From Bradysia coprophila (lineage: Eukaryota; Arthropoda; Insecta; Diptera; Sciaridae): a stretch of 64,000 nucleotides of DNA. Shown one piece after another: positions 10,434 to 24,026 of the stretch. The position numbers and the translations under genes were made by a program. The notes under the pieces are model-generated. The model was not told the origin of the DNA. It did no database searches and worked only from the letters and a program-made list of their open reading frames with translations. Position 1 is the stretch's first letter; each line of letters starts with the position of its first letter. The DNA lies in the NCBI RefSeq assembly GCF_014529535.1, contig NC_050738.1, forward strand, positions 13,160,062 to 13,224,061, written 5' to 3'.

Positions 10434-13400
10434 AGCCTTAACCAATTCTCTTGTTTTCTCTAGGTGTAAAATAAGCCACTTTCGACTCTAGGGAAAACAA
10501 AAGCATGTAAAAAATTATTATTTGTTCCTTCAAGTGCATTTTCATACCGCCGAATGCAGGAGCCTCGTCGTAACGATAAAATATTGAAATTGATCCAGAT
10601 CCAGAACATTATGCTAAGCAAACAATTGTTTTACTGTACGCCTCGAAAATGCACAAATTTGTTTTCACAAAATTAATTTGGTTTACATAAAACTAACCTA
10701 AATCGACCCAATTTTGTCAGCCGACTAACACTTGCCTGGAGCCGTTTCTAGCCGTGATGAATGTATACGTAAGGGTAAGGTGCTCTGTCAAAGACTAGCT
10801 GTTTGGCCAAATTATCAATCAATATCTAAAAACAAAAATATGGGACCGCCAATTCATAATTTTTACATTTCGATGTTGAGACGAACTTATAAAAAAAAAT
10901 CGGTGCATTTTGGAGGCAGGTAGAATGATTTTTTGCTAACAATAATGTTTTACGTCGATTAAAAATAACTTTAACTTGTCAAAACTTGAATCCCCCATTG
11001 CAATTAGTGGATATCAAACTGAATTGACTGACAACTTACATACAGAGAACAGAGATAGAATACCTCATCGTTCCATTCCTTTCTCATTACGAGTATGGTT
11101 TCAGAAGTCATGCCACAACATGACACAAAAATAGTAAATCGCCACAAAGTTCAAATTTTATAGCTTTAATAGCTTCATAATTGATGTAAGGTTGTAAAAT
11201 TTTCATTAAAATATTCCTCAAGACTAGAGAATTCTATTTTTAATTTGGAGGAATTTTTATTAGGGCTAGTTATAATCAAATAAATAGAAATAGCGCGACA
11301 CATCAAGTGTGAATGACGTCTGAGTGTACCTAACGATAAACTATAATTTATGTTAGATTAGTCAAGATTATAAGGTCCCGAGGGACTTTTATTTTACTTT
11401 AAAAGATGCAAATAAGATTAAAGTTAAATGAGTCTGAAGGCTATCAAATATGTACTTACCACATAAGCCGCATTGTTCCTCCTTATTTTTTCGGAATATT
11501 TTCAACTCAAGTACAAGTGTATCTCATTAGAATATGTTTTATGACCAAAAATTCATAAGAACTTTACATTCGCGTATTATGTTGATTCACATGTCTGACG
11601 CTTCGAATGGTAGAATAAATCGAAACCGAAATATAGATGACTGTTCTTCATTACGAAACAATGTTTGATAAATGGATTTATAGTATAGTCAACTAGAAGC
11701 ACACACTATACGATACTATCATCGACTTTTAACCAGCAACAACAATATCCATTTAGATTTTTATTTAAATACAAAAATTTTCACATTTATATTTCATCCG
11801 GAAAGTAGAACAGTTTTCCTCTTTGCATTTAGGTTTTTTTTTTAAATCGTATCCTAATGTGACGATGATGGATGACAATCAAATCTTTTTAGCAAATGAT
11901 TTCAAATAAATTTTCTATTTAGACTGGCGCTCCTTTATTATTTAGATCGAATTTGATTCCATAAGCAGTTACATTGAAATTCATTGATCTGTGACTAAAT
12001 ACCATTTGAAATTGTATGTGGTTTTGTTTGTTTATTGAATGCACAATTGTTTATGATTTAAACGGTCGCGGTTGCTAAAAAAAAATATTTTTTTTGAGTA
12101 TCAAAAATGTGTTTCACATGTACTAGATTTTCGGTAACACTGTTTATGTAAGTGGGTCGATTGATATGCTGAATTCAATCAATGGAAACAATTTTGGTCA
12201 TAAAAAAACGATTGTTGGTTCGAACGATTATTGCAACAATTTCTCAATTTAAGTTCCTTTCTCAACCTATAATTGAAATCAAACTTTTCCCGATCTAACG
12301 ATCCTTTGTCTAGTCCCAATATTGCACAAAATAAATGTTAGGCTTTTATAGGACATTAGTTCTTGCACAGAAGTTCTCATTTACAGAAAAAGTGTACCAA
12401 GCAGATCGGTGCTGTGAAGTGCACTTTACTGTCCTCAAATCATAACTGGACAAATGATGGAAATGATAAACACAAATTATCAGATCCGAGTGCTAAATTG
12501 ATAATCCCTCAATAAGAACTTTTCGTCTTAATTTGTTGGCATACTCAACCCAATACATGCAGATGAATACAACAGATTTGGGTCATAACCAAAGGCAAAA
12601 AGGGACATGAACAATTGTTCGAAATTGAATATCAAATAATACTTGGAACAGGTCAAATTCAGGTGATGCAAATATTTTATAGTCGACATCAATGGCTTTC
12701 CGTTCTAAATATCGGTGGTGATACAGAAGTAAATGTATTCAAGGTTAAATCTCGGGTCAGGTCAACGTCATATAAACCTGAAGTTCACTTATTTCCAGAT
12801 TTAAATTTGAATGCGTTCACTACTGTAGCACCGATTACATAAGAGACCCAGTGATGCTCAGAAAAAACATACTAATTTTGATCTATTGCTTGGGTCTGCC
12901 TATATACGGCTATTAATATCGTATGACCTCAACTGTACCTGTTCTAAATCTTAATTTTAAAAAAAATCTTAATTTTACATGACCTGAACTCGACCTGTTC
13001 CGAGCATTATTTGAAATTTTTGGAAACCAGTAAGCCGCAATTTTCAGACTGATATCAACAGCGTCGATACATCATGTAAGCGATGAGCTATGTCTGTTAC
13101 GATCTCTTATTGCAAAATGTGTGTGAAAACTAAAGAAGTAAAAGATTTTGCATGAATAATTTCCGTCGAAAATACTTGGATCAAATGAAATAACAGATTT
13201 GATCATAATACTGGTGTCTTGTGGTCCGTTAAAAGTTACAGAACAGAAAATTACGAATGAAAAACACTTCATTTATCTAAATATTATGTCTGCAATCCTC
13301 TACATCGACAAGTCCCTAAAAGGACTTAAATTCGAAATGATTGTAATTAAATTGCTGATCTCCATCAATGTTTTCAGCATTGGAGTGCAATATCTGTAGT

Positions 13401-14345
13401 ATGTAAATGTGTCGGTTCTATATATGTTCCGTTGAAAATATAATTTAAAATTTGTAATCAAATTAAGTCAGTAATTACAATCCAAATATGAAACACATAA
13501 TTGATCGTTTAATAAAATCGATTTATCACTTTTGGCTTGAAATTACATTTAAATGCACCAACGAACATTTTCAATTCCACATTTGCATTAAATTATATGT
13601 TTTCCTCTGAACATTCAAATCAAAAAATTGAAGGAAAAAAATTCAAACGAAAAGTTTTATTTCTTCTCTTAAAAATAAAATAAAATAATTTTATGTCCAA
13701 CGAACATATGGACGAGTCACTAGTAACTAATTTACTATATTTTGGCAACTTAGTCCAATTGGTAAAACTGTGAACCACTTGATTATTCTGTATTAAAAAA
13801 CCACTCTGCTTAATCGCTCATATATCTCAACATATTATGCTTCTCGTATGAAATTTTTTTTGTTCAAAAAAATTATTTTAAAAACGGAAACAAACAAAAT
13901 CCCGACCGATTTCTACGCAATACACTTATCAACTGATCAACTTATATGTGAGTGATGATGGATAGAATTTGATCAAAAATAAAATACAAAAAAAAAATTG
14001 ACGCATTGAAGAGCGCGCTGTACTTTACAAACGAATTCCATATATGCATGTTATAATGTTCCATGTGTACAAAATGTTGTATTATACCGTGTATATATAT
14101 TGAATATGGGTTTAAAAACCATTCGGAAGTTCAGAATGGTTAAAATGTTGTTGCGTTATGCTATATGGGAAGAAATTCAATAAGTCAAATACGATCGGTA
14201 TTCTTTCGTTGCGCCTGCATACGACGACGTAATAATAAATGTTAAGAAATTTCGAAGACTTTCTTCTATTTAAGAAAGAAGATTAAGGCGAAAACGTTCT
14301 TATTCGATGCAGACATAAATTTCTAACGTAAAATTACGAGATCCG
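10434..14345. other. Long gene-free stretch with repeat scraps
   Basis: About 3.9 kb, very AT-rich. A fragment of repeat B is seen near 13125-13215 (GAAGTAAAAGATTT...ACTTGGATCAAATGAA). Open frames here are short and lack family motifs or splice context. Confidence 0.45.
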
Positions 14346-14544
14346 AGTTATTATCATCTGTTATCGATAACGACGATAAAAATATTGACAAGCTCATTGT
14401 AATGTGGTCATTTAAATAGTAAAATGCATGTTTAAAAAAATGAAGTACAAGATTTGAAATCAACAGATTGAAAATACTTTGACCGATGGAAGTAATAGAC
14501 CCGAAAATAATACCTGTCATATGCTTGCCGTTTGTAACAGGTTA
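14346..14544 (+). repeat. Dispersed family B repeat
   Basis: About 200 bp, from CATCTGTTATCGATAACGAC through a GAAGTACAAGATTTGAAATC block to GTAACAGGTTAA. Inverted copies occur at 27320-27468 and 35936-36112, and fragments near 3270, 13125, 27147, 34420 and 41755. No terminal repeats or coding capacity evident; class unknown. Confidence 0.7.
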
Positions 14545-15877
14545 ACGAAAGTGAAGATTTTGTATTTTTTGATGGGACAATAACATCGTTCTCATTTTTA
14601 CCTTTTACCAACGGTTATCGTCTGTGTTCACCAGACAACAATTTGTATCTTTTGGAATGCAAGCAAATGGTAGTATAGTGTGTTGGATATGGATAGGTAT
14701 CGGTGCACTGAGTACGAATAATGTACACGTTGGTCCCAATGACCTGTGATTCATAAAAAATTAAAAACAAATGGAAACGGGACAGTTATTGGTGCAGTAA
14801 GTATATAGGGTGCAGTGAGTTCAAATAGCCACTCCGCTATATCGTTAGTACAATATCGAAGGTACACTTCTATGAGTAATTTTTCTCTACCTTCGACACA
14901 AACGTCATTGGGGCCAACGGATTCAGGGCACCGAGATCTATTAAGCGCAGTGACAGATTTTGGAACTAAGGTTCAGCATCAGCATTCATTATCATTATTG
15001 ATCTGTTCGGCGGGAAAAGCCAATGGTCAAAAAACAATATTCATTTGGTTAGAATGCGACCAAAACTGTAGCCATTTAGGTGCGGAAAAGATCGAGTCGG
15101 ACCCGAATTGACGACAAAAGCCTAATGATATTTTTCAACTTAAGTTTCTTTAGCCAGTCTGAAATCGGTACGAAAGTCAAAAAAACTGAGTTGACTTGAC
15201 GTCCAAGTAAACCGACCAGGATTCTTGGAACCCTGAACAAGTTATTTGAACCTTAAGTTAAGGTCCTTAACTGACAGAAATCCTTCAAAAAATGTCTTCT
15301 TTCCTCAATGTAACATCTGTTGTGTTGCGGTCTTACAAAGGTCGTGCTGAAATATTTTGTCATTTCGTTGAATTTTCTTAGACATCTTGTGAATACCTTT
15401 TATTGATTAGAGAGGTCCCCTTAATTCTTAATAGAAACTTTCTACAAGATAAAAGTCTCGAAAATTAAGAAAAATGGCTGGCTGGCACAATTCAATACTT
15501 TGGTAACTAGATTTAGATGTTTGGGACCAACGACGTCATTGATTAGGATAAAATTAAGAAAGTTGGAGATGACTAGATCTAAATGTAATGAGTTCCAGAT
15601 TTGGTAGATAGAGGTGGGACTTACTTACCATCTTGCGAACCAATTTTACCATTCGAACAAGATTTCAAGATGTACTGACTATTCTCTCTAAAAATCGGAT
15701 ATTCTTCGCATTTGAACTTCCTTACTGTGTTTCATTGAACGTTTATTTTGTAAATGTACACCATTCGTGCATTCGACAGAACATGGGAACCAGCAGATGA
15801 TTTTGTCGTCAGCATTTCCCTCCTCCACACAAAAATTTAAATGTTTCGTTTTAAACCAGATACAGTTTTGGATAAGT
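14545..15877. other. Region 3' of RpS11
   Basis: No gene recognised. A 98-codon frame at 14815 has no family signature. RpS11 transcripts should end just below 15878. Confidence 0.4.
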
Positions 15878-15883
15878 TTTATT
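15878..15883 (-). terminator. RpS11 polyadenylation signal
   Basis: AATAAA on the minus strand, 22 nt past the RpS11 stop codon. Confidence 0.7.
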
Positions 15884-15905
15884 GATGAAATTTCTCGTAC
15901 ATACT

Positions 15906-18613
15906 TTAAAATTTCTTAAAACTTTTCTTTACTCCGGCACCTTTTGTTATTTTCAGTACGTTGAAACGTACAGTTTTGGAAATTGGTCGGCACTCTCCAA
16001 TGGTTGCAATATCTCCAATTTCGACATCCCTTTAAAGTGAGAAGAGAAAAACGGTTAGCAATAATGTTACATGGTTGAACACACATTTTAGATTAAGTAA
16101 AACATTTTGAATTTTTATCAGATAAAGTGTAAAAAGTTATCTTCATTTGTGTTTCCGAAGACTGTCGTGATTTAATAACATCACATAAAAATTCAAATGT
16201 CGTTGTACAGAAAGAAAGCAAAGACAAATACCGAAGGACGGTCATGCAAATAACTTTTTCTTCCCGGTAGCTGAATCAAAGCTTAAAAATGACTTTCAGG
16301 TGCTTTGTTTGACGAAGGCTCGTTTTGATCCAGGTATCAAAAAAAATGGAGGGACTGAGGATGTTAGAGACTGAATGGATATTTGTGGTAAGATGGGAAT
16401 CAGAAAATGCCACCCCGATAAGATACTGATACAGTGGAACCACAAGTTCGTAGTTTTATATAAATGAATAGACAAATTCGAACAGTTTACATCGTCAGGA
16501 TCTATCAATTTTGACGAGGTGCATGATGCAGTAATTTCTCCATTTCCATTTCGCCAATCCCTTTTGAATGTTACGGGTCAATTAAGAAAAATAGTCAATT
16601 TCGTATCATCATAAAACCGCAGTTGAAACTTGTGACGTTTTCTATGAAGAGCTGCATTCGTTCCTCCCATCAATCCAATTTGTCCCGCATGCAATAATCT
16701 ATGCTGACACATGTGAAAGGAATTGGACTGAGATGACATAAGTAAATGAACAGGAACTGGTTCATTGGAAGCGTCCTAGGACGAAGTCAGGAATTAGTAA
16801 AGAATGCATCAGACAATCATGCTTCTTCCTTCATGATATCAACAGTGCATGATACAAGAAAAACCATATTCGAAAATGTACCGCCGTGGTATCTGCACTC
16901 ATGTGACATAATTGGCGAAAGTTCTGACCTAAAGTGACTCGAATTTTTAGAGCGATTCGGATTTTATATGAACACAGATTCAAAGAAATTCTCGAAAATT
17001 TCCTGGATTTACTCAATTCCAAGAAACCAAATTTATACGAAAGAAACGCCCGGAAGTAACAAGTTTAAACTTGGTAAAATGAAAATTAGGATTTCACCGA
17101 TGATGTTACAAAGGCTTTGCTAGGAAATGTTTGGCTGAGTTACACCAAGCCCGGTGGAGTTCACAATAAACCAAATTGGGGAAAATTTCTTAAATTTATG
17201 AATTTAGGAATTTTGAGATATTTGAAGAATTTTTAGGAATTAGATTCCTAAAAACAGGCCCTGAACCTAATCGCATGAACCAAGCTGTTACATTTCACTT
17301 GTCAGCCATGGTACTGAACATAAATACCGACATTTGTAACATCGTCCTTCCGTGACTACGGTCACTACATTACTCCGTTCATAGGTTTCATATGCTTCAT
17401 AGCGATTCTAATTTCGATTTTCCCTTCGAATTACAAAACGGTTCGAGAATTCAACGGAAACAGTGTTGCTAAACAATGCATTTTGCGACTTACCTGAAAC
17501 AGGGAGACAAATGAACTGACATATTTCGGTGGCGCTTCTCGAAACGGCTGTATTTTCGAATATAATGTAAGTAGTCACGACGAATGACAATGGTTCTCTG
17601 CATTTTGAGTTTCTGCACGATACCAGTCAGAATACGTCCACGGATTCTGACATTGCCGGTGAACGGACACTTTTTGTCAATGTAGGTGCCATCGATAGCC
17701 TAAATGGGAAAGGGAAAAAAATCTGGGATTTAGTATCGGTCGAAACTAGTTCGATCAAACCCCGTTTAACAGCAAACGTCAACGTATCGACTACACAAAT
17801 GTACATAAACCCAGCACCAGAATATTGACTATATCCAACAGTAAAATTGTTATACCTCACGGGGTGTCTTAAAACCCAATCCAACCTCTCGATGTCGACG
17901 AAGTGACTTCTTCTTCACGATACCTGGTTTCACTTTACGGTTCAAGTTAATGAACGCTTGCTTTTGGAAAGCACGCTCTGTCTGCAATTGCGCGGAAAGA
18001 AAAGTGCGTTAGTAATTGTCTCTTCGATACTTTACCTCTTTTGGGGTTTTGAAGCCGAGTCCGACTTCTCGGTGGTGACGAAGTTTGCGTGATAGGGTTT
18101 TTGGACGAACAACTGCGATAGTTGTTTGCTTTTGAAATGCGCGCTCGTTCTACAAAATATGAGAAACGTTTAGAATTGGTTGGAACGAAATTCATTCAAA
18201 GAAACACCAGGCAAAAAAACCACACTCGATAAATCTCGCGAAAAAGTTTGGTTATGTTCAAGCCGACGTAAACAATCGCCGAGGGATTCGGAAGCAAGCA
18301 ATCAGATAAATTTGTGTACATGGCTTTCCTCAGTTATGTTTTCGGAAGACCGTCATGATTTCTATCATCATATTGCTTCTTAACATTTTTGCAAGCAGTG
18401 GAACATAGGGGAATGCAGTAACATTCACCACACGTGGATCACAACTCTATAAATCACAAAATTAGAGTTTCGTGCAAGAAATATTATTATTTGGCAAATC
18501 AAGGGAGATTATTGGACTCGTTAGTTATTGTTTTCTTCAAAACAAACCAATTAAAAACGGTTATTTTGGTCAAAAAACACGAAAATCACTAATTCACGTA
18601 CCTGATCAGCCAT
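15906..18613 (-). CDS. RpS11: 40S ribosomal protein S11 with duplicated exon 2
   Basis: Component of the small ribosomal subunit (uS17 family). Exons: 18602-18613 (MADQ), alternative exon 2a 18036-18149, alternative exon 2b 17856-17981, 17494-17699, and 15906-16029. The core reads [19 protein letters not shown], then [20 protein letters not shown], then [16 protein letters not shown], ending KKSFKKF. Using exon 2b gives 155 residues, the usual insect length; using 2a gives 151. Both versions encode ERAFQKQ...[11 protein letters not shown] with a divergent centre, both begin and end at phase 0, and both have AG/GT borders. They look mutually exclusive, though inclusion of both would keep the frame. 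The last intron is 1.46 kb. A pyrimidine tract CTTTTT at 18625-18630 suits a TCT-type ribosomal-protein start site. Confidence 0.95.
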
Positions 18614-19366
18614 TGTAAATTAGCAAAAAGAACTTGACACACGGAAATAGAAAACAAGACATCTTCGTTTCGAACATTCGAACATTTCTTTCGATCATCG
18701 CCATCATCGCAGAGCAAATGTCCCAACCAAAAAAATTGATTCGCAATACAGTGACATCTAGTTGTAGATTTTATTGTTTGCAGAGTATGTCTGATTATTT
18801 CTTGCGCCTCCTCACAATCAATGAAAGTAAATTTGTCAATTATTTCTACAAAAATATTAGTAGAACACGTGCATATCACTCATAAAGCCACGGTTTGCGA
18901 TTATTCCATTACCCGATACGAATAACATTTGTTCTATGTCTTTATTTTTGAGAGTTGGGTAGGCCCTATGCCCTAACTAAGTATATTCCTTGGTCTGGAT
19001 CGTCTTGACGTCACACTCAAGTCTGTAAACTTAGGAAGGTCACGTGAACCGTCATTTTATTTCTAAACAAATTGTCCTAATTCCTGACTGAATTTATGGA
19101 TTTTTTATTTATTTGTATTGTTCTTCACATCAAGAAATTGGAAATAGTCCTCACCTAACATTCATTCATGAGAACCAATGAAACTAGACATGGTTTATAC
19201 TTTCCATTAATTCAATTCCTATTGATTACCGGATGCTCTGGCAATTCTTTAAGGAAATATACTAGAAATTGAAGGAATTACAAGGCTGGAAATACGAAAA
19301 AAAAAAAATTGAACGTAAATGAAAGAAAATACGGATGTATGATGAATGAAAGAACAAAGCGAATGC
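18614..19366. other. RpS11 upstream region
   Basis: Contains the RpS11 5' end (TTCTTTTTG pyrimidine tract with C at 18630 as likely start on the minus strand). The remainder to the family A element holds no recognisable gene. Confidence 0.45.
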
Positions 19367-20595
19367 AAAACGAGCCGTCAGAACAGTCGGAGCGTTTGCT
19401 GCGATTGAGCCCCGTACGAACCCGTACATCTATTGCGCACGTGACCCTAGTTCGTCCGTCGCCCTACTCTTACCGTAAGTCTACTGCGCCCGTAAACGTC
19501 GGCAAAGAAAAATTCTTATGAAATGTGTACCCCGTACGATGTTCCTTTCAAACGTAACACAAATTTCAAATTGACCTAAAATTTCCTCAGTCCTATATTA
19601 ACATATATTTACCTATAAATAAACAATTTACTGATAAATATGCTAGTATATAGCTCAAAATAACTATCTATACCGTTGTATAGCTCAATATAGCTATATA
19701 TATTTATATATAGATATCCATAATTGGGATCCTTGAAACACCCCACACACGTAACCACTAACTTCCCACTGATCAGTGACTTTGTAAGTATCATTTCACA
19801 GATTTATATTGACTTTACAAAAATCCAAAATGGCGGCCGACGGCCATTTTGTTAGGAGGTGGAAAGTAGTACGACTGCTTTACATTCGTGAGTACCTTTC
19901 AAACATAAAAAAAATCATGAAATTCGGTCAAAGTTTACTCGAGATATTGGCAAAAAAACACCACCTTCACTGTACGGCCGAGTAGCCACATATAAGCTCA
20001 CTCCAAGAGACCTAGCTCACGCTCCGGTGAACTGAATTTCATAAACTTTTTTTTCCCTGATTGGTACGGTCAATACCTAATAAAGCAAAATCTATCAAAA
20101 TCCGTTCAAATTTGGCCAACCTACAATCAGAAACGGCTTGTCGCCCTGTACCTAGATCACACCAAGGGGTCTAACTCACGAGTCGGTCATCCAATTTCCA
20201 TCAACTTTTTTTTTGTCGATAGGTATTGTAAATACCTTTCATTTGATGTAATTTGACTTACAAGTGTAGCCTTTAAATGGCCAGAGAAATCTTTGGAAAA
20301 CGTTAAAGCAGTTATGGGGCCCCAGCTCGGGAGGGGCCGACCCAAAATCGCCCATCTTCGAACTTAGCCTCACTATTTTGATTATCTTTCAGGAAAAAAA
20401 AAAATTTTGAAATCAGATTGGATTTACTCAAGATATCGACGTGACAGACAGACAGACAGACAACATTTTTATTGCAGATTCGTCATCTATGAACATAGGC
20501 AAACACTTTGCCCTTACCGTCTGCTTCGAATTCCATCAATTACACACGGCATCGTAATCATATAAGCCCCTTCGTACTTCGTACGGGGCTAAAAA
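19367..20595 (+). repeat. Dispersed family A element, copy 2
   Basis: Runs from AAAACGAGCCGTCAGAAC to the terminal hairpin and CTAAAAA. The interior holds a TATAGCTCAATATAGC AT-rich block, an AAATGGCGGCCGACGGCC palindrome and several 'TTTACTCGAGATATT' segments, all shared with the copy at 25.74 kb and, inverted, at 58.8 kb. No protein-coding frame. Confidence 0.85.
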
Positions 20596-22112
20596 CTTGA
20601 CCTTTTCACTGGCTACACGTTTCTTGTCTTGGCTATTCGGTTTGTAAAATAGTGTCCAGTCGTATTTCCAGTCAATTACTCGTAATTTCTTCAATTCACA
20701 CCGTAAGTGAGGTCGATATTCAAAATCCTTCTAACGCAAGTCTTTCTAACGCAGCGTCATGTTCATACAAGGCACACTTACGGCGAGAATTCCTTATAAT
20801 TCCATATCAATTCCTTCAATTTCTAGTATTTCCTTCAATACTTATTAATTACTGGAAACTTCGGCAGCTTCGAAAGTGCAGTAATTTCGACGGTTCTGGT
20901 TCGTTTTCTTTAAATTTAATAGAAAACTTAGAAAATTATCAAAATAAAGAAAAATTTTAGAAAATTGTTTCTAAAAAGTAGACAATGAATTGGATAGTAA
21001 CCGTGGATAGTAAAATATCGTGAAAATTATTAGAAATTAATAGGAAATAATATAATAAGGCAAATCCGTCAAAACGGAATTAATTGAAGGAATTGAAAGA
21101 AATCAGAAATTGATTTACCACCCTTTTGGCTAGTGGTTCCCCCTCGATTTATTTACACTGTCGCTAGGAGCAGTCGAGGAAAATCGAAACTTAATACTAT
21201 GTTTGTTTGCAACATAGTTCCTCCCTCAATTCATACATATTTTTTAACATAAACCATTGGGGGTAAGCCATTATGGTTCGTAACGTTCATGAGTATGGCG
21301 ATTTCGTAGACTTTTGACATTTATCCCATATATTTTATGTCGAAATCACCATACTCATGAACTTTACGACCCCTAACATCTCATGATTTCACTTCAAAAT
21401 TTAGAACCATTTTGTAAGATTTGTACAAGAATATTGCTGTAATTTTCGATAAATATAAAAAACAGTTTTTTGTTTGGGATGTTTTCGTTGCTGCTGTTAA
21501 AATTGATAGAAAATCAACTGTGCATTTTCAAGGACAACTTTTTGCTCAGAATATCAATCTGAAAAATTTTCATTCAAACTTAACTCCTATTCGCTTTAGT
21601 TATTTAGTTTTCTCACACTATATCGACATATTTTCTGATTTGGGAGTTGTTGTACTTTGAAATTGTTTCCACATAAATTTCGTCTGCAAAATGAAAATCT
21701 AGATTTTCTATATTTTTCTATATTCAGGCTTCCACGAGGGTAGCCCCAAAGGCTTAAACAAACTAGATTAATGAGAAAACCCAAAAACCACCGAAACATT
21801 TAAAATTTCGACGTTTGCCTTTGCGAAATGAAATGCCCTTTTCACCGCTGTCACAAACATAAAACGCACTTTTTGCTAAGACCGATTTTACAGCAGCTTT
21901 CTGCGGTAAAATATATCTCCGTCTCTTTTTTTCTGTAAAGTCACAACAAGAGAAATATAAATCTCCATACATCCATTGTGTGTGTTTATTTATATTGTTT
22001 CATTTGTAGTTTTAACATAAATCCAAAATAACAAACTAAATTTCACTGTAACCAGCCCTGTTTTGTGTGTTTTTAATTAGCAAGAAACTAATCTAAAGAG
22101 GAATAATTCTAA
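20596..22112. other. Spacer with small inverted repeats
   Basis: Holds a family D repeat (20697-20786) and a hairpin at ~21279-21372 (TTCATGAGTATGG / CCATACTCATGAA). No gene until the MCRIP-like start. Confidence 0.45.
20697..20786. repeat. Family D short repeat, copy 1
   Basis: About 90 bp bounded by inverted CACACCGTAAGTG / CACTTACGGCG. It shares a CTAACGC-AAGTCTTTCTAACGC core, inverted, with 48657-48815. Confidence 0.6.
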
Positions 22113-22684
22113 ATGGAGCGACGGTAAGTGGAAAGACGAAAAAAATGCAGGCTGAAAAAGATGTTGAAGTTGACATACATTTCTTTGTTTAAAAAGTACA
22201 CGCAGAGTTTGTTGATTTTTTTTCGCTCATCTAAAACACAAAAAATTATTTTAATTTAACAGAAATCATCAGCCAATGTCCAATCCGAAACGTATCATAC
22301 ACCAAGAGAATTATTCAAAAGACTTGATTCTTCATCAGCACGATGAGCTTATCAAAGTAAATATTGAATTCAAATTAATGAGTTAGACCATTGCTGAACT
22401 AATTTCTCTTATTTATTTCTTGCAGTATGTGAATGAAGCTTGGCACAAGGTATGTTCTCGTCTTTTAATTTAAAAAAAAAATGTTTTTCGATCAAAGTCA
22501 AATGATGCACAGCGTCTAATTTTTGGAGTAAATTAATTTCGAATTCTCCAAATTCCAGGTTCAGGAACAACCTCATGGCGTGACATACTATAAGAATGTG
22601 CCGGAACCACGACTGGCCGGCTTTAAGGCATTCGATTTGGAAAGCTGGTGGGGACGACGCGTCTTTAATCAGAAAACATCCTAG
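22113..22684 (+). CDS. MCRIP (FAM195)-like small protein
   Basis: Four exons: 22113-22123, 22263-22356, 22426-22449 and 22559-22684, with GT-AG introns and closing phases; the product is 84 residues. It reads ...HDELIKYVNEAWHKV... and NVPEPRLAGFKAFDLESWW, matching the conserved core of the MAPK-regulated corepressor-interacting protein family (HEENVRFIYEAW...YVEKVPNPSLKTFKPIDLSDL in human MCRIP1). Vertebrate MCRIPs bind the corepressor CtBP and the helicase DDX6; whether the insect protein does so is inference. The start Met at 22113 is the first in frame and sits at the donor of exon 1. It stands alone between repeats, with an AATAAA signal at 22917. Confidence 0.75.
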
Positions 22685-22916
22685 GATGCATGGAACACAC
22701 TGACGCAGAGAAATTTGACGCCATTGTTCATTTATGATAAAACAAAATGACTTCTCTTTTAAATTTTTAAAAATTTTTAATTTTTCTTATAAAAGATTTT
22801 ATTTTTGACTTGTTTTACGTTATTAAGTGCATGCTGATTGGATGCACATTTTCTTTTACTTTTGTTGCGAGCGATTTATTTTTTTTTGGTTTATTATTCT
22901 ACAATTTCTATGATCA

Positions 22917-22922
22917 ATAAAT
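22917..22922 (+). terminator. Polyadenylation signal of MCRIP-like gene
   Basis: AATAAA in CAATAAATTC, 233 nt past the stop codon. Confidence 0.6.
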
Positions 22923-24026
22923 TCAATCGTCGAAATCTAATCCATCTATTGTTCAGTCACATAATCTCTTAGAATATTTTTCAAAGTAAAACTGGTCCCG
23001 GGTTTGACCGTGGCCAATCAAAGCCTTTTCCATTAACTCCAAATGCTAGTGCTATTTGTAAAATCTTATGATGTATCTTTAGCGAGTAGTTAAGTCAGTC
23101 GATTTTATCTGCTTAAACTGGGAGATATGATGTTGAGTGAAAAGAGTCCTTACACCACGAGCAACTTGCGTATCATTAAAAAAAATTAAATGAGTTCCTT
23201 GCTCCAACACTTCTGACTGCACTACTTGTTTCTATTGTCTGCGACAATCAAGTTATGATAATTCGGTTATTTATTTGTCTGCAAAATTTCCTCACTTTGG
23301 TTTGCATTGGTATTTTTTATCGAATACCATCCATCCATCGTCCAGATTGTCATTAATTTACTTCAATTCCACTTCAATTCAATTCATTACTTGATTTGTA
23401 TGAGCAATGGCCATTAAAACGCATTTCCCGGGTGCATAGTCAGTAAATTAACTTATGTATAGAACGTTTACACCGAGAGAAAACAGGGTTAGGATAGACT
23501 GTTATGATCAGAGCAAGAGTGGCGAGGACTGGTTAATTGTAACTGACCTTGAGGTACTTGTAGTTGCATATTTTCAGATAAATCTTTGACATATCACTCC
23601 AGACACGATCCAAATTATATTTCCTTCTTTCATCTATAGTCACTAGTGCATATCTCGGCCACGCTACACATTTTTGTTGAAAGCCACATCGTGCAAATTT
23701 TAGAATTTTCAACTTTTTAATTAGAAAATTTATTTTTAATTCCAATTCATAACCTGGAGACCAATACCTTCATTTTGACAACAATTTGCATTTTCTATGA
23801 TGCGTGGCGGTCGAGAGATTACACTAGGCCCACGCTCAAAAATGAAAGTCTTAGAACAAATGTTTTTCACATTGGGTTGGGTTGGTTCACATTGGCATTT
23901 TTATTTTGCCCTTGCAAATTAAAAAGTTCCATCCAAATAAGGACGAAATCTACAATGCCACTGCGATTTTAAGGATTCTGTCAAAAAATCTGTTCTAGTG
24001 CCGTGCACCTTTTCTGAAACATTAGA
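22923..24026. other. Gene-free spacer
   Basis: No coding exon or RNA gene recognised between the MCRIP-like 3' end and the MITE nest. Confidence 0.4.

Noticed and set aside
14815-15111. 98-codon frame
   Set aside because: No motif, no splice context and repetitive AT-rich surroundings.
18589-18885. Overlapping 83- and 96-codon frames on opposite strands
   Set aside because: They overlap the RpS11 start region and show no protein family features.
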